From Cognaticolwellia aestuarii (GTDB taxonomy: Bacteria > Pseudomonadota > Gammaproteobacteria > Enterobacterales > Alteromonadaceae), in assembly GCF_002000025.1 (NCBI RefSeq), contig NZ_MUZV01000005.1, positions 186,001 to 250,000 on the forward strand: 64,000 nt of DNA. The letters are read 5' to 3'. This document shows, piece after piece, positions 37,193-46,673 of the stretch. Each line of letters starts with the position of its first letter. Within the stretch, counting starts at the first letter, position 1. A model generated the notes under the pieces. The model saw nothing but the letters and a program-made list of their open reading frames with translations, was not told the DNA's origin and did no database searches. The translations under genes and the position numbers were made by a program.

Positions 37193-37517
37193 ATTTCAAA
37201 CGACGCTTATTTTGCCTACTTCCCCCTTAAAGCTATCGCCTCTAAAGCCAGCGGTTCAATAGCACTGAGCACCACAATGCTAAAGTGTTAACAACAGTGT
37301 GCGTAAGTCCCATAAATTAAGTGGGTATTAACGTTATTGAAATATAAAATAAACCTTTCTAGTGGCTGTCGGTCATATGTACAAGCCTTAACAGACCAAG
37401 CTAGCTTTAAATAAAAACGATAAATTAATTAATCACTAATTTGCCGCTATCACTATAATTTAGCTTACGTTAATATGGCGCTGAAAATTTCTTCCTTGCT
37501 AATCACTGGAGTACCTT
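37193..37517. other. Gene-free spacer before the dipeptidase gene
   Basis: No gene or clear repeat seen. Confidence 0.5.
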
Positions 37518-39047
37518 TTGCTTAAAAAAATTACCCGTTTATCGGCCGCTATCGTGGCCAGTTCAATCATATCATTCAGCTTTAGCCAAGTTGCACAAGC
37601 AAAAGCTGCGCAAATAAGTCATGTCGCACAAACAACTGCAGATTATGCCGTAGCACACTACAAAAATGACATGGTGGAAAGTTTACGAGCGCTGGTTAAG
37701 CACAATACGGTTGCTCAAGATGGCGTATTAGTGGATGACAACCCAGCTCATATTGCTTTTAAGGCCGAATTAAAAAAACAAGCAAAAACGCTTGGCTTTG
37801 ATTATAGCGATGACGGTTATGTGGTTGTTATTGGTTTAGGCCAACAAAAAGAGCGTGTGGGCATCATTACCCACGGAGATGTTCAACCGGTTAATCCTGA
37901 AAAATGGCAAAAATCACCTTTTGAACTTGATAGTACTACTGAACCAGGGCGGTTAATTGGTCGTGGCACAGAAGATGATAAAGGTCCAATCTCAACAGCT
38001 TTATATGCAATGAAAGCCATTAAAGATAAAAACATACACCTTAATAAGCGTATTGAATTATATATTTACATGGCTGAGGAGTCAGATTGGGAGCCACTAA
38101 AAGCCTATATAAAAACTCATGATTTACCTCAAACTAATATCACTATTGATGCGGAATACCCCGTAGTGACAGCAGAAAAAGGCTATGGAACAGTAAAGTT
38201 AGCCTTTAACAAACAAATCATGCCAACCATATCACCGTATATCAGCGCATTCACGGGTGGCTTTTTTGCTAGCCAAATCCCTGAAGATGCCAGTGTTACC
38301 ATAGAAAATGCTAATATTGTTTTGCTACAACGATTAATGCATAAAGCACGCAGCTCTCAAGGGGTTAACTTTGATCTTGAATTAAAAGATACAACCTTAA
38401 CGATTAATGCCTTAGGCAAGTCAGCACATTCATCAAAACCAAGTGATGGTATTAATGCTATTCCCTACCTAGCAGATCTATTGTCAGATACACGCTGGGC
38501 TCACAATGGCCCAGGTACTTTAGTTAACTTTATAAATGACAATATCGGCTTAGGATTAGAAGGGAAGAAGTTTGGCAATATTGCTTACCAAGATGACTTT
38601 ATGGGCGCAATGACCTTTGCACCAACGGTTATCAAACAACATGATAAAACGATTGAGCTCAATATAAACCTACGTCGCCCACAAGGAAAAAGTGGCCAGC
38701 AGTTAACCGAAGAGATCCATCAGGCAGTAACCAGCTGGAATCATAAGTTTGATGCCAATGTCACAGAGCTTGAACATTATATTGGTGACCCTTTTGTACA
38801 AAAAGATGCGCCGCATATTGACACGCTATTGGCGGTATTTAGTCATTTCACGGGCGTAAAAGACGCCAAACCCATTGCGATTGGCGGCGGCACTAATTCA
38901 CGTTTATTTCCTAACGCCGTTAGCTTTGGCCCTTCTATGCCAAATACAGAATACACAGGACATTCAGAGCATGAATTTATTACTATGGAACAGTTTGTTT
39001 TAAATTTGAAAATGTATACTGCGGTCTTAGTTGAGTTGGCGAAGTAG
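37518..39047 (+). CDS. Secreted M20-family dipeptidase
   Basis: A 509-residue zinc exopeptidase of the M20A (PepV/carnosinase-like) type. The start codon is TTG, set by GGAG eight bases upstream; no ATG fits. A signal peptide spans about residues 1-28 (IVASSIISFSFSQVAQA). Metal and catalytic motifs are GIITHGDVQPV (His-Asp), GRGTEDDKGPISTALYAMK (bridging Asp), YMAEESDWEPL (Glu-Glu, base and metal) and TEYTGHSEHEF (late His). A lid domain sits in the middle. It probably trims dipeptides in the periplasm. Confidence 0.93.
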   Translation: MLKKITRLSAAIVASSIISFSFSQVAQAKAAQISHVAQTTADYAVAHYKNDMVESLRALVKHNTVAQDGVLVDDNPAHIAFKAELKKQAKTLGFDYSDDGYVVVIGLGQQKERVGIITHGDVQPVNPEKWQKSPFELDSTTEPGRLIGRGTEDDKGPISTALYAMKAIKDKNIHLNKRIELYIYMAEESDWEPLKAYIKTHDLPQTNITIDAEYPVVTAEKGYGTVKLAFNKQIMPTISPYISAFTGGFFASQIPEDASVTIENANIVLLQRLMHKARSSQGVNFDLELKDTTLTINALGKSAHSSKPSDGINAIPYLADLLSDTRWAHNGPGTLVNFINDNIGLGLEGKKFGNIAYQDDFMGAMTFAPTVIKQHDKTIELNINLRRPQGKSGQQLTEEIHQAVTSWNHKFDANVTELEHYIGDPFVQKDAPHIDTLLAVFSHFTGVKDAKPIAIGGGTNSRLFPNAVSFGPSMPNTEYTGHSEHEFITMEQFVLNLKMYTAVLVELAK

Positions 39048-39133
39048 TTTTTCTAGCTTGGTTAGTTGCTTATCTACTTGATCATCCTTCTAATCTAGCT
39101 ACTTGATTACATCAGTTGCTAACTCTAGCTTCT

Positions 39134-39169
39134 CATAGCGTTATTAAAATAATATTTAGTAACGCTATG
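39134..39169. terminator. Hairpin between convergent dipeptidase and MerC-like genes
   Basis: CATAGCGTTA and TAACGCTATG are perfect 10-bp arms around a 16-nt AT-rich loop. It could end transcription from both sides; the T-tails are weak. Confidence 0.5.
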
Positions 39170-39213
39170 CATGTCAGTTTATTTCAAGTTATTGATAGTG
39201 CCAATGCCAAGAT

Positions 39214-39615
39214 CTAATGACAGCCGCATGATGCTTGATGCTGTTGACATAAACGGTAATTCCAAAAATGTGCCATTGAAATCAAAGCCGCGCCAAAAAG
39301 TGTCAAACCTTTTTCAGCACTCTCTCCTAGCCCTAATGCACCACTTGCAACAGCAATTAACATTAACGCTAAGCCAGTAGTACCAAGTGCCAACACACCA
39401 AATTTTCGATGTTTTTTACAGCCAAGTGTTAATGCAAGAGCACTCACGGGTAAAACCACAATAACCATCCACATATGCAGCAACTCTGGTTCCATCAATA
39501 AGCCCGCCATGGAGGGTAAGAACACTAATAGCATTGGCGTAGCAAAACAGTGGATAGCACATAGCACTGACAAACTTATAGCAATTTTATCAGCAGGTTG
39601 TTGTAGTTCAATCAT
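39214..39615 (-). CDS. MerC-domain membrane protein
   Basis: A 133-residue protein with four membrane helices. It carries the MerC (PF03203) signature SVLCAIHCFATP with the two Cys used for metal in MerC transporters, and a Cys/His-rich tail (CQQHQASCGCH). No other mer genes are present. It is divergent from a Zur-type regulator with a Zur-like box between them, so zinc rather than mercury is the likelier metal. Confidence 0.85.
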   Translation of the reverse strand: MIELQQPADKIAISLSVLCAIHCFATPMLLVFLPSMAGLLMEPELLHMWMVIVVLPVSALALTLGCKKHRKFGVLALGTTGLALMLIAVASGALGLGESAEKGLTLFGAALISMAHFWNYRLCQQHQASCGCH

Positions 39616-39651
39616 TCAGGGTGTCCTTATTTGAGAATAGGTTAACACTAA

Positions 39652-39699
39652 GTATCATTTCTTTAATGTTGCTATCTTACAGCATTAAAGAAATGATAC
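39652..39699. repeat. 20-bp-stem inverted repeat upstream of MerC-like gene
   Basis: GTATCATTTCTTTAATGTTG and its complement (one G-U-type mismatch) around an 8-nt spacer, starting 36 bp before the MerC-like start. The right arm overlaps the Zur-like box. Confidence 0.8.
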
Positions 39700-39712
39700 A
39701 ACATAACATTGA
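39690..39712. promoter_or_regulatory. Zur-box-like operator
   Basis: GAAATGATACAACATAACAT followed by TGA, compared with the gammaproteobacterial Zur site GAAATGTTATANTATAACAT followed by TTC. It lies between the MerC-like gene and the Fur-family regulator gene. Confidence 0.6.
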
Positions 39713-39883
39713 AGGTGTAAAATCATCTATAATCCTCCTTAATAGCTCGTTATAAATTATTGTGTAACTGTTTTTTTCATTTTATTACCTAAGCTACCAG
39801 TGAAATTTTATTATCAGCATGCATATAGCGACAACTTCAGCTACTATGCCCGATATTGTATCTGATGCGAGGTACCAAAAGTT

Positions 39884-40357
39884 ATGAGGAAGTTAACCTT
39901 GATTGATAAATTATTACAGAACGCCGAAGAAAAGTGTCAAGCAGCTGGTGGGCGATTCACTAACAAACGCCGTGATATTCTCGAAAATTTGATTCGCGCT
40001 GAACACCCTCTTTCTGCTTACGACTTAGTTGAATTATATAACCAAAGCAGCGAGCAAAAAATTCAAGCGATGTCGGTATATCGTATTCTTGATTTTTTCA
40101 TTGAAATGCAGCTAGTACACAAATTACCAACATTAAATAAATACGTTGTTTGTTCGCACCTTGCCTGTAAACACAATCATAAAGATCAATATTTTGTTGT
40201 CTGTAAAAACTGTGGTGATGCCCAAGAAATAGCCATGAACCCAACATTAACCAAAGAGTTGAACGAGTCAGTTTCTTCGGTGGGTTTTCAATTAATTGAC
40301 GCTCAATTTGAACTTTTAGGTCTTTGTAATGCTTGTGCTAGCAAAGCCAGTAATTAG
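39884..40357 (+). CDS. zur: Fur-family regulator, probably Zur
   Basis: A 157-residue Fur-superfamily repressor. The DNA-binding half has GGRFTNKRRDILENLIR and AMSVYRILDFFIE. The dimer/metal half has the structural zinc cysteines CKNCGD and CNACASK and the extra CSHLAC-KHNH segment. The subgroup looks like Zur rather than Fur: there is no Fur-type HHDH cluster and the neighbours fit zinc. A GAGG lies about 12 bases upstream. A Zur-like operator is in the divergent spacer, so autoregulation is plausible. Confidence 0.82.
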   Translation: MRKLTLIDKLLQNAEEKCQAAGGRFTNKRRDILENLIRAEHPLSAYDLVELYNQSSEQKIQAMSVYRILDFFIEMQLVHKLPTLNKYVVCSHLACKHNHKDQYFVVCKNCGDAQEIAMNPTLTKELNESVSSVGFQLIDAQFELLGLCNACASKASN

Positions 40358-40451
40358 CCGTTTTAAAACACTCACAATATAATATCGTCATCCGCGTTTC
40401 ACTTGCTATGATGGCGATAATTCATGACATCACGCTAGTAGTAATAACGCG

Positions 40452-40880
40452 TTAACTCATTTGTTTTAAAACCAGTTTTATCGCCATGCGGGTATCATCA
40501 ATACGAGTAACGAGATCGTTAACAACCGCCTGTTCAGTACGCATTAAGTGCCATGAATCCGCCCATTGCGCTTTTAATTTTAGCGCTTTATCAGCTACCT
40601 CAGGCGTAATTAAAACACTTAAATCAACCACTAACCCCACTTTTACCCAGCCCTTTCTTGGGTTGCCTTCCACCAGGTCATTGTCATAGTGTGCTGATAA
40701 AATAACATGCTCTAATTCACCTAAATGTGAAAGCACTTCAAAAGCGGCAGTGCGAACATTATTATTCTCTTCGCTAACTTCCATACGCCATGTGTTATAG
40801 CTAAAGCCCAACAAGGCAAATAACACACTGAACACACTCATGATGTAATAAACTTTTAATTTCTCTTTTAGCTTTCTCAA
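40452..40880 (-). CDS. Membrane-anchored protein of unknown function
   Basis: A 142-residue protein. One N-terminal helix follows a basic stretch (KVYYIMSVFSVLFALLGFSY), and the rest is a periplasmic or cytoplasmic domain with long helices (VADKALKLKAQWADSW, LVTRIDDTRMAIKLVLKQM). I do not recognise it. The start codon is TTG, chosen because GGAAGG lies four bases upstream; the next Met is 13 residues in and would cut the basic segment. Confidence 0.7.
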   Translation of the reverse strand: MRKLKEKLKVYYIMSVFSVLFALLGFSYNTWRMEVSEENNNVRTAAFEVLSHLGELEHVILSAHYDNDLVEGNPRKGWVKVGLVVDLSVLITPEVADKALKLKAQWADSWHLMRTEQAVVNDLVTRIDDTRMAIKLVLKQMS

Positions 40881-41171
40881 TTGACCTTCCTTTTTCTTTT
40901 TACAACTATGTATATATAATTTTTATGACGGCAAACAATGTAGAAAATACGATACAGCAGCCGTTGTAGCACATACAACAAGCTTATCATCAATATTAAG
41001 CAACGATAAACTTTCAAAAAGGACCTGACTAAATGTAGCTAGTAATTGGAATTGACTGTGACACTTTCATTAACGCTTCAGACTATCTAAAAGTGATTAA
41101 TTTCATATTTCAATTGGTTATTAATGTAAGTAAACGATATTATTTAATAAAATCATTAATATGTTATCACT

Positions 41172-41897
41172 ATGAAAAAAGTTTGTATTGTTACCGGCGG
41201 AAGTTCAGGCATTGGCTTAAGTATCGTTAAGCTATTTTTAGCGAAAAATTATCAAGTATTTAACCTCGACATTACGGTTTCTACTGTCGGAAATTTTTAT
41301 CACTGTGACATTACCGATGTCCGTCAAGTTAATGAAGTAATTGAAAATATAGCTAAAAAACATCGTATTGATGTACTCGTTTCTAACGCCGGCATACATT
41401 TTTCAGGTTCAATTGAAAACACCAGTGAAGCGGAACTAGATCGGGTATTTAATATTAATGTCAAAGGCGCCTATGCTGCAGTAAAAGCCGTATTGCCAGC
41501 AATGAAGACACAGAAAGATGGCGCAATTATTCTTATGTCATCTGATCAAGCGCTGATCGCTAAACATAATTCTTTTGCTTATAATCTGAGTAAAGCGGCA
41601 CTAGCTTCGATGGCAAAAACTACCGCGCTCGATTACGCACAGTTTAATATTCGTGCTAATGCGGTATGCCCAGGTACAATAGAAACTCCCCTTTATCATC
41701 AAGCTATCAATAATTACTGCGAAAAATCAGGAGCAAACAAAGCTGATGTACATGCCGAAGAAGCTGCCTTGCAACCACTCGGACGATTAGGACAAGCAGA
41801 AGAAGTGGCTGAGCTAGTTTATTTTCTTGCTTCAGACAAAGCGAAATTCATCACTGGCAGTTTGCAAATGATCGACGGTGGCTATACAGCACAGTAA
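41172..41897 (+). CDS. SDR-family NAD(P)-dependent oxidoreductase
   Basis: A 241-residue classical short-chain dehydrogenase. The cofactor motif is TGGSSGIG at the N-terminus. Asp in VFNLDIT suggests NAD preference. SNAGIHFSG, catalytic Ser in IILMSSD and Tyr/Lys of AYNLSKAALASM are present, and CPGTIETPL and SLQMIDGGYTAQ end the fold. With the amidohydrolase 10 bp downstream and the dehydratase and aldolase genes nearby, it likely oxidises a sugar or sugar acid. Confidence 0.92.
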   Translation: MKKVCIVTGGSSGIGLSIVKLFLAKNYQVFNLDITVSTVGNFYHCDITDVRQVNEVIENIAKKHRIDVLVSNAGIHFSGSIENTSEAELDRVFNINVKGAYAAVKAVLPAMKTQKDGAIILMSSDQALIAKHNSFAYNLSKAALASMAKTTALDYAQFNIRANAVCPGTIETPLYHQAINNYCEKSGANKADVHAEEAALQPLGRLGQAEEVAELVYFLASDKAKFITGSLQMIDGGYTAQ

Positions 41898-41907
41898 CCT
41901 ATAACTG

Positions 41908-42786
41908 ATGATAAAAATAATAGACTCTCACATTCACCTGTTTGACCTTAATAAAGGCAACTACCAATGGTTGAAGCCTGAAAATCCGCCTTTTTGGCCG
42001 GATAAAGGCATCATAGCGAACAACTTTTCAGAGCAAGATCTAACCTTAAGCTCACCTTTATATTTATCAGGCTTTGTGCATATTGAAGCAGGGTTTGATA
42101 ATGAACACCCTTGGCGTGAAATAGCTTGGCTAGAAAACACCTGTAAACTGGCATTTCGTAGCATAGCCATGCTTGACATTACTTTGCCTGAGCCAATATT
42201 TACTGAGCAACTTGAAAAGTTAATGCGCTATCCAAGTGTCGTTGGTATTCGTCATATTCTAGATGGTGATGCACAAGTCATTCTAAATCATCAGCATACT
42301 CAAGCTAATTTAGCCCTACTCGCCGATAAGCGACTCAGTTTTGAGCTGCAAATGCCACTCACGGACATCGCGGCAGTTGATAGTTTAATTACCATAATAC
42401 AATCAACAACGGATTTAATGTTTTGTATCAATCATGCAGGCTCGCCAACAACAGATAATAAACAACAAACCACTTGGTTAGATAATCTTAAACGTTTAGC
42501 TAAATTCAACACAGTTTTTATCAAGTGCTCTGGTTATGAAATGACAGATCGGCACTATTTACCTAGCTGGCAACACCATATTGTCGCACTATGTTTAGCA
42601 AACTTTGGCATAAGCCGTGTAATGTTAGCCAGTAATTTTCCATTAAGTTTGTGGCATAGCAGTTACCAAGATACTTGGCGAAATACATATACCTTGCTGC
42701 AAGATTATAAACCCTGTTTAAGCAGTAAAAATATTGCCCAGCTCTGTTATCAAAACGCTTACCTGTTTTATAAATTTAACCACTGA
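41908..42786 (+). CDS. Amidohydrolase-family lactonase-like protein
   Basis: A 292-residue amidohydrolase_2 (PF04909) protein. It begins IIDSHIHLFDL (the HxH metal motif) and has INHAGSP and MLASNFPLSLWHSSY near the end. This pattern fits L-fuconolactonase or related sugar-lactone hydrolases, which act between a sugar dehydrogenase and a sugar-acid dehydratase. It is 10 bp after the SDR gene, so both are one unit. Confidence 0.85.
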   Translation: MIKIIDSHIHLFDLNKGNYQWLKPENPPFWPDKGIIANNFSEQDLTLSSPLYLSGFVHIEAGFDNEHPWREIAWLENTCKLAFRSIAMLDITLPEPIFTEQLEKLMRYPSVVGIRHILDGDAQVILNHQHTQANLALLADKRLSFELQMPLTDIAAVDSLITIIQSTTDLMFCINHAGSPTTDNKQQTTWLDNLKRLAKFNTVFIKCSGYEMTDRHYLPSWQHHIVALCLANFGISRVMLASNFPLSLWHSSYQDTWRNTYTLLQDYKPCLSSKNIAQLCYQNAYLFYKFNH

Positions 42787-42854
42787 ATTTTGTTATGTCG
42801 ATATAGCCACCTATACTCTAGAGTATCGCTGGCATGAAATGAGCTTGATAACGC

Positions 42855-43865
42855 ATGGTCAATACCAATAACTGTATCATTGAGCATCCAATAGAAAATT
42901 TAGACATGGCTAAATGGCAAGACCTTGTCAATATGATGGCTGAGCTTTTTGATGCTGCTAGCGGTGTTATTGTGCAATATAGGCAACAAACATTTAATGT
43001 GGTTGCGACAAGTGATAATCATAACAATTTTCTGCAAGTTAATTCCTGCTGGCCTTGGGACATGAAAAGCTTTTGTCGGCACATTGTTGAAAGCAAAGAT
43101 AAACTTTATGTTAAAAATGCATTAGCCGACGATAAATGGGCATGCGCAGCACCCGTTTGTGACGGCCCTGTAAGATCATATTTGGGTTACCCTTTATACT
43201 GGCCAAATGGCACTATTTTTGGCTCTTTTTGTGTTATTGACACAAAAGCTACTGACTATTCTCAGCCTTTAAATAAAATGCTTGGACAATTAAAAATTAT
43301 TGTTGAAAGTGAGCTTATACACGTCACAAACATTAAAAAAATCAAATCCTTATTAGCGCAGAAAATAAGCCAAGAAAAACAATTAAAAAAACTCGCTTTA
43401 TATGATCAACTCACCCAATGTGCGAATAGAAATTTACTGGCTGATCGTGTTAGTTACCAAATAAACAACGCCAATAGAAACAACAGCCAATTTAGCCTAA
43501 TTTATTTCGATTTAGACCGTTTTAAACCAATTAACGATAACTATGGTCATCAATGTGGGGACAATGTTCTCATCGAAATTGCAAAAAAAGTTAAATCTAT
43601 TGTTCGAAAAACAGATACCTTAGCAAGGATCGGAGGCGATGAGTTTGTTATCGTGTTGAATACCGAATTAAACTCAAATAAGCTCGTAGAAAAGCTCTTA
43701 AAAATTATTCAAGAGCCTATTTTACATGGCGATATTAGCGTATCAGTTTCTGCAAGCATTGGCGTGGCAACTTACCCTAGAGATGGCGAAAATATTGAAG
43801 CTTTATTAGCGGTTGCTGACGCTGACATGTATATTAACAAAACAAAAAAGCTACAAAGTTATTAA
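42855..43865 (+). CDS. GAF-GGDEF diguanylate cyclase
   Basis: A 336-residue protein. An N-terminal GAF domain (about 15-160) precedes a GGDEF domain with intact GGDEF at 260-264 and an inhibitory I-site RKTD at 251-254. ADADMYINKTK ends the fold. It should make c-di-GMP under product inhibition. It has no membrane helix or signal peptide. It sits 70 bp after the amidohydrolase gene, inside a sugar-acid gene cluster. Confidence 0.9.
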   Translation: MVNTNNCIIEHPIENLDMAKWQDLVNMMAELFDAASGVIVQYRQQTFNVVATSDNHNNFLQVNSCWPWDMKSFCRHIVESKDKLYVKNALADDKWACAAPVCDGPVRSYLGYPLYWPNGTIFGSFCVIDTKATDYSQPLNKMLGQLKIIVESELIHVTNIKKIKSLLAQKISQEKQLKKLALYDQLTQCANRNLLADRVSYQINNANRNNSQFSLIYFDLDRFKPINDNYGHQCGDNVLIEIAKKVKSIVRKTDTLARIGGDEFVIVLNTELNSNKLVEKLLKIIQEPILHGDISVSVSASIGVATYPRDGENIEALLAVADADMYINKTKKLQSY

Positions 43866-43943
43866 TTTTTCTCGCCATTATCCGCACTTTGCTGCAAGAT
43901 AATTTACCTCTATTAGCATTAAATAATTTTTATTTCAGCCCTT

Positions 43944-44402
43944 ATGGATTCATTCGATAAAAAAATACTCAAAATCTTACAACATGACTGCACGGCTTCT
44001 GTCAGTGATGTTGCCAGCCAAGTTGGCTTATCAACCACACCTTGTTGGCGTCGCATTCAAGCAATGGAAAAGTCAGGTATTATTAAAGGCCGTGTCGCTC
44101 TGGCCGACCCTGTAAAGTTAAACGTAGGTTTAACGGTATTTGTCACCATAAAAACTAACCAGCACAACCCTAAATGGTTAAGTGAATTTAGAGAGGTGGC
44201 GAAAGACTTTCCAGAAATTATTGAATTTTATCGAATGAGTGGTGAAGTTGATTATTTACTACGCGTGGTTGTGCCGGATATGAAGTCCTATGATAGTTTC
44301 TATCAACGTTTAATCACTCGAGCCAACTTTGCAGATATTAGTTCAAGCTTTGCCATGGAGGAAATAAAGTACACAACCGCCCTGCCGATTGATTATATTT
44401 AA
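43944..44402 (+). CDS. Lrp/AsnC family regulator
   Basis: A 152-residue Lrp-type regulator. The wHTH is LKILQHDCTASVSDVASQVG with GLSTTPCWRRIQAM. The RAM domain has EIIEFYRMSGEVDYLLRVVV. It lies between the c-di-GMP gene and the convergent dehydratase/aldolase pair, and is a candidate regulator of that cluster. Confidence 0.93.
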   Translation: MDSFDKKILKILQHDCTASVSDVASQVGLSTTPCWRRIQAMEKSGIIKGRVALADPVKLNVGLTVFVTIKTNQHNPKWLSEFREVAKDFPEIIEFYRMSGEVDYLLRVVVPDMKSYDSFYQRLITRANFADISSSFAMEEIKYTTALPIDYI

Positions 44403-44465
44403 CCTGGACAGCAGCTTCAAACTGACAGCTGACAGCTTGAAACAGATAACTATTCTGTCCCTTTT

Positions 44466-45650
44466 TTATTTCAACGCATTAACTGTAACATTCGGCGAGC
44501 GCTTAACGACTTCATCGTTTAGTTCAATGCCAATACCTGGTGTTTCAGATACTTGAAAGAAACCATCAACCGGCTGCGGGTCTTGTATACATAACTCACG
44601 ATTCCAGTCTTTAATGGCATAGGTATGGTGCTCATGAATTAAAAAGTTAGGGATCGCAGTTTCAAGATGTAAAGACGCTGCTGTTGCCACCGGTCCGCCA
44701 CAAACATGAGCTTGAATGCGAATATCGTAGACATCAGCATAATCACAAACTTTTTTTGCTTCCGTAAAGCCACCACATAAACCAATATCAGGTTGTAAAA
44801 CGTCAATGCTTTGGTCTTCAAAATAAGGCCGAGCATCCCAGCGATGATATAAACGTTCGCCGCCAGCAATTGGCACGTTAACGTTATCAGCCACTTTCTT
44901 ATGCACTGCTGAATTCAGATAATTAACCGGCTCTTCGTAAAACATGCAACCAACTTCTTCAATGACTTTTCCCATTTGAATAGCGGATGCCGCGCCCATT
45001 AATGAGTGCGACTCAAAAATAATATCGACATCTTCCCCTACAGCATCACGTATTGCTCGTAAACGATTGCCAAATAAGCGCATTTGTTTTGGCGTAAACA
45101 GTTTAGTGCGATCAAATGAAGAACTGCCGTCTTGATTATAAACAATAGGATCAACTTTAACTGCATCGTAACCTTGCGCAACCGCTTTTAACGCTGCCTC
45201 AGCGTATTGCTCGGGCTCAATAAGCTTGCTAATTGTTTCATCCCAATCAAACTGTAACTGACTGGCATAAGTTCGCAGTTTGTCGTTAGTTTTACCACCA
45301 AGAAGTTGGTATACAGGCAACCCGAGCGCTTTACCTTTGATATCCCATAACGCGGTATCAATGGCGCTCATTGCAGAATAAAGTACCGGCCCGCCACCTA
45401 AGCCCCAAAAGCTTTCCCGTAACATACGTGACCATAATAATTCAGTGTTAAAGGGGTTAAAGCCGATCAAAATTGCTTCACTGATCTCTTTTAGCATCGC
45501 TGCCGCGGCACTATGTCCCCAGTCGTAGGCAAGACCTGCTTCACCAACCCCAGTAATACCTTCATCGGTATGTACACGAATAAAAACAGGGTTCCAACCA
45601 GGGCGTTTTGGACATTCAATATCAAAAATTTCTACGTGAGTTACTTTCAT
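44466..45650 (-). CDS. Enolase-superfamily sugar-acid dehydratase
   Basis: A 394-residue mandelate-racemase/muconate-lactonizing-type protein. The start is set by AGAG a few bases before MKVTHVEIF. The capping domain carries VRVHTDEGITGVGEAGLAYD-like sequence. The barrel shows VKVDP, FESHS, EEPVNYL (metal Glu), GGERLYHR and QPDIGLCGG, with His in AHVCGG and HEHHTY. It resembles the D-galactonate dehydratase (DgoD/GalD) subgroup, but the exact substrate is uncertain. It is 62 bp downstream of the class II aldolase gene. Confidence 0.87.
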   Translation of the reverse strand: MKVTHVEIFDIECPKRPGWNPVFIRVHTDEGITGVGEAGLAYDWGHSAAAAMLKEISEAILIGFNPFNTELLWSRMLRESFWGLGGGPVLYSAMSAIDTALWDIKGKALGLPVYQLLGGKTNDKLRTYASQLQFDWDETISKLIEPEQYAEAALKAVAQGYDAVKVDPIVYNQDGSSSFDRTKLFTPKQMRLFGNRLRAIRDAVGEDVDIIFESHSLMGAASAIQMGKVIEEVGCMFYEEPVNYLNSAVHKKVADNVNVPIAGGERLYHRWDARPYFEDQSIDVLQPDIGLCGGFTEAKKVCDYADVYDIRIQAHVCGGPVATAASLHLETAIPNFLIHEHHTYAIKDWNRELCIQDPQPVDGFFQVSETPGIGIELNDEVVKRSPNVTVNALK

Positions 45651-45712
45651 TAGGTTCTCTTTACATGCCATTTCAATACAAGATTAAATAACGACATCAA
45701 TAAGGTTAAGGG

Positions 45713-46483
45713 TTATAAGGCAAAGCTAGCATCAACTTTATATACGCGTCGTAACATCGCCGGCCAAGCCTTTTGTCCGCCGGTTAAGCCAGTATGAACA
45801 ATATCTGCTTGTGCTTTAATACCGTCAATAAGGCTTTGTTCCAGCAAAATAGGCTGCATCCCCGTAGACATTATTTGTATTTGTATCTGACAAGCACGTA
45901 TTAGATCATACATATGCATAAAAGCGTCACCAATGGTTTTCCCCATAGTTAACGCGCCATGATTACGCAATAACATAAAATTGCTATTACCTAAGTCTTG
46001 TTGCAAGCGTAGTTTTTCATCTTCATTAACCGCTAAACCTTCATAGTCGTGATAACTCATCGATGCTAAAGCAAACATTGAATATTGACTAAGAGGTAAC
46101 AGGCCTTCTTTTAAAGAAGCAACGGCAATGGTTTCATTACAATGCACATGCAAGGCACATATATCATCGTGACGCACTTCATGAACGGCACTATGAATAG
46201 TAAAGCCTGCGGGGTTAAACTCGAATGGACAATCTGCATCAACAATATTGCCTGCCATATCAATTTTAACTAAATTGGATGCGGTAATTTCATCAAAGCG
46301 CAAACCAAAAGCGTTAATTAACACATGCTCAGTACCAGGGATGCGCACCGAAACATGGGTATAAATTAAATCATCCCAACCATGAAGCGCAATAAGGCGA
46401 TAACAGGCAGCTAAATCTACTCTGAGCTGCCATTCTTGCGCTGATACTTTATTTTTTAAATCAATAACGGGGAGTGTTAACAT
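45713..46483 (-). CDS. Class II aldolase/adducin-family protein
   Basis: A 256-residue protein of the zinc-dependent class II aldolase head domain family. It carries ALHVHCNETIAVASLKEGLL (metal His pair) and LLRNHGALTMGKTIGDAFM (third His). It begins the minus-strand unit that continues with the dehydratase. Together with the SDR and lactonase-like genes it suggests dehydrogenase-lactonase-dehydratase-aldolase breakdown of a sugar acid. Some family members are epimerases or decarboxylases rather than aldolases. Confidence 0.88.
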   Translation of the reverse strand: MLTLPVIDLKNKVSAQEWQLRVDLAACYRLIALHGWDDLIYTHVSVRIPGTEHVLINAFGLRFDEITASNLVKIDMAGNIVDADCPFEFNPAGFTIHSAVHEVRHDDICALHVHCNETIAVASLKEGLLPLSQYSMFALASMSYHDYEGLAVNEDEKLRLQQDLGNSNFMLLRNHGALTMGKTIGDAFMHMYDLIRACQIQIQIMSTGMQPILLEQSLIDGIKAQADIVHTGLTGGQKAWPAMLRRVYKVDASFAL

Positions 46484-46673
46484 CAGCTTTAATGACCTTT
46501 ATTTGAAAACAATAAAATAATATGACGCTTTTTTATGCTACAAACCATATCCTATGATGGCGTAGAGTTAAAGCACCAAGTTATGCTTAGTTAGAACAAT
46601 TTATCATGATTTAATGCATCAACTAAATGACCTATTTATCAATAATTGTCACTATAGTATTCTGTCAGGCTTT

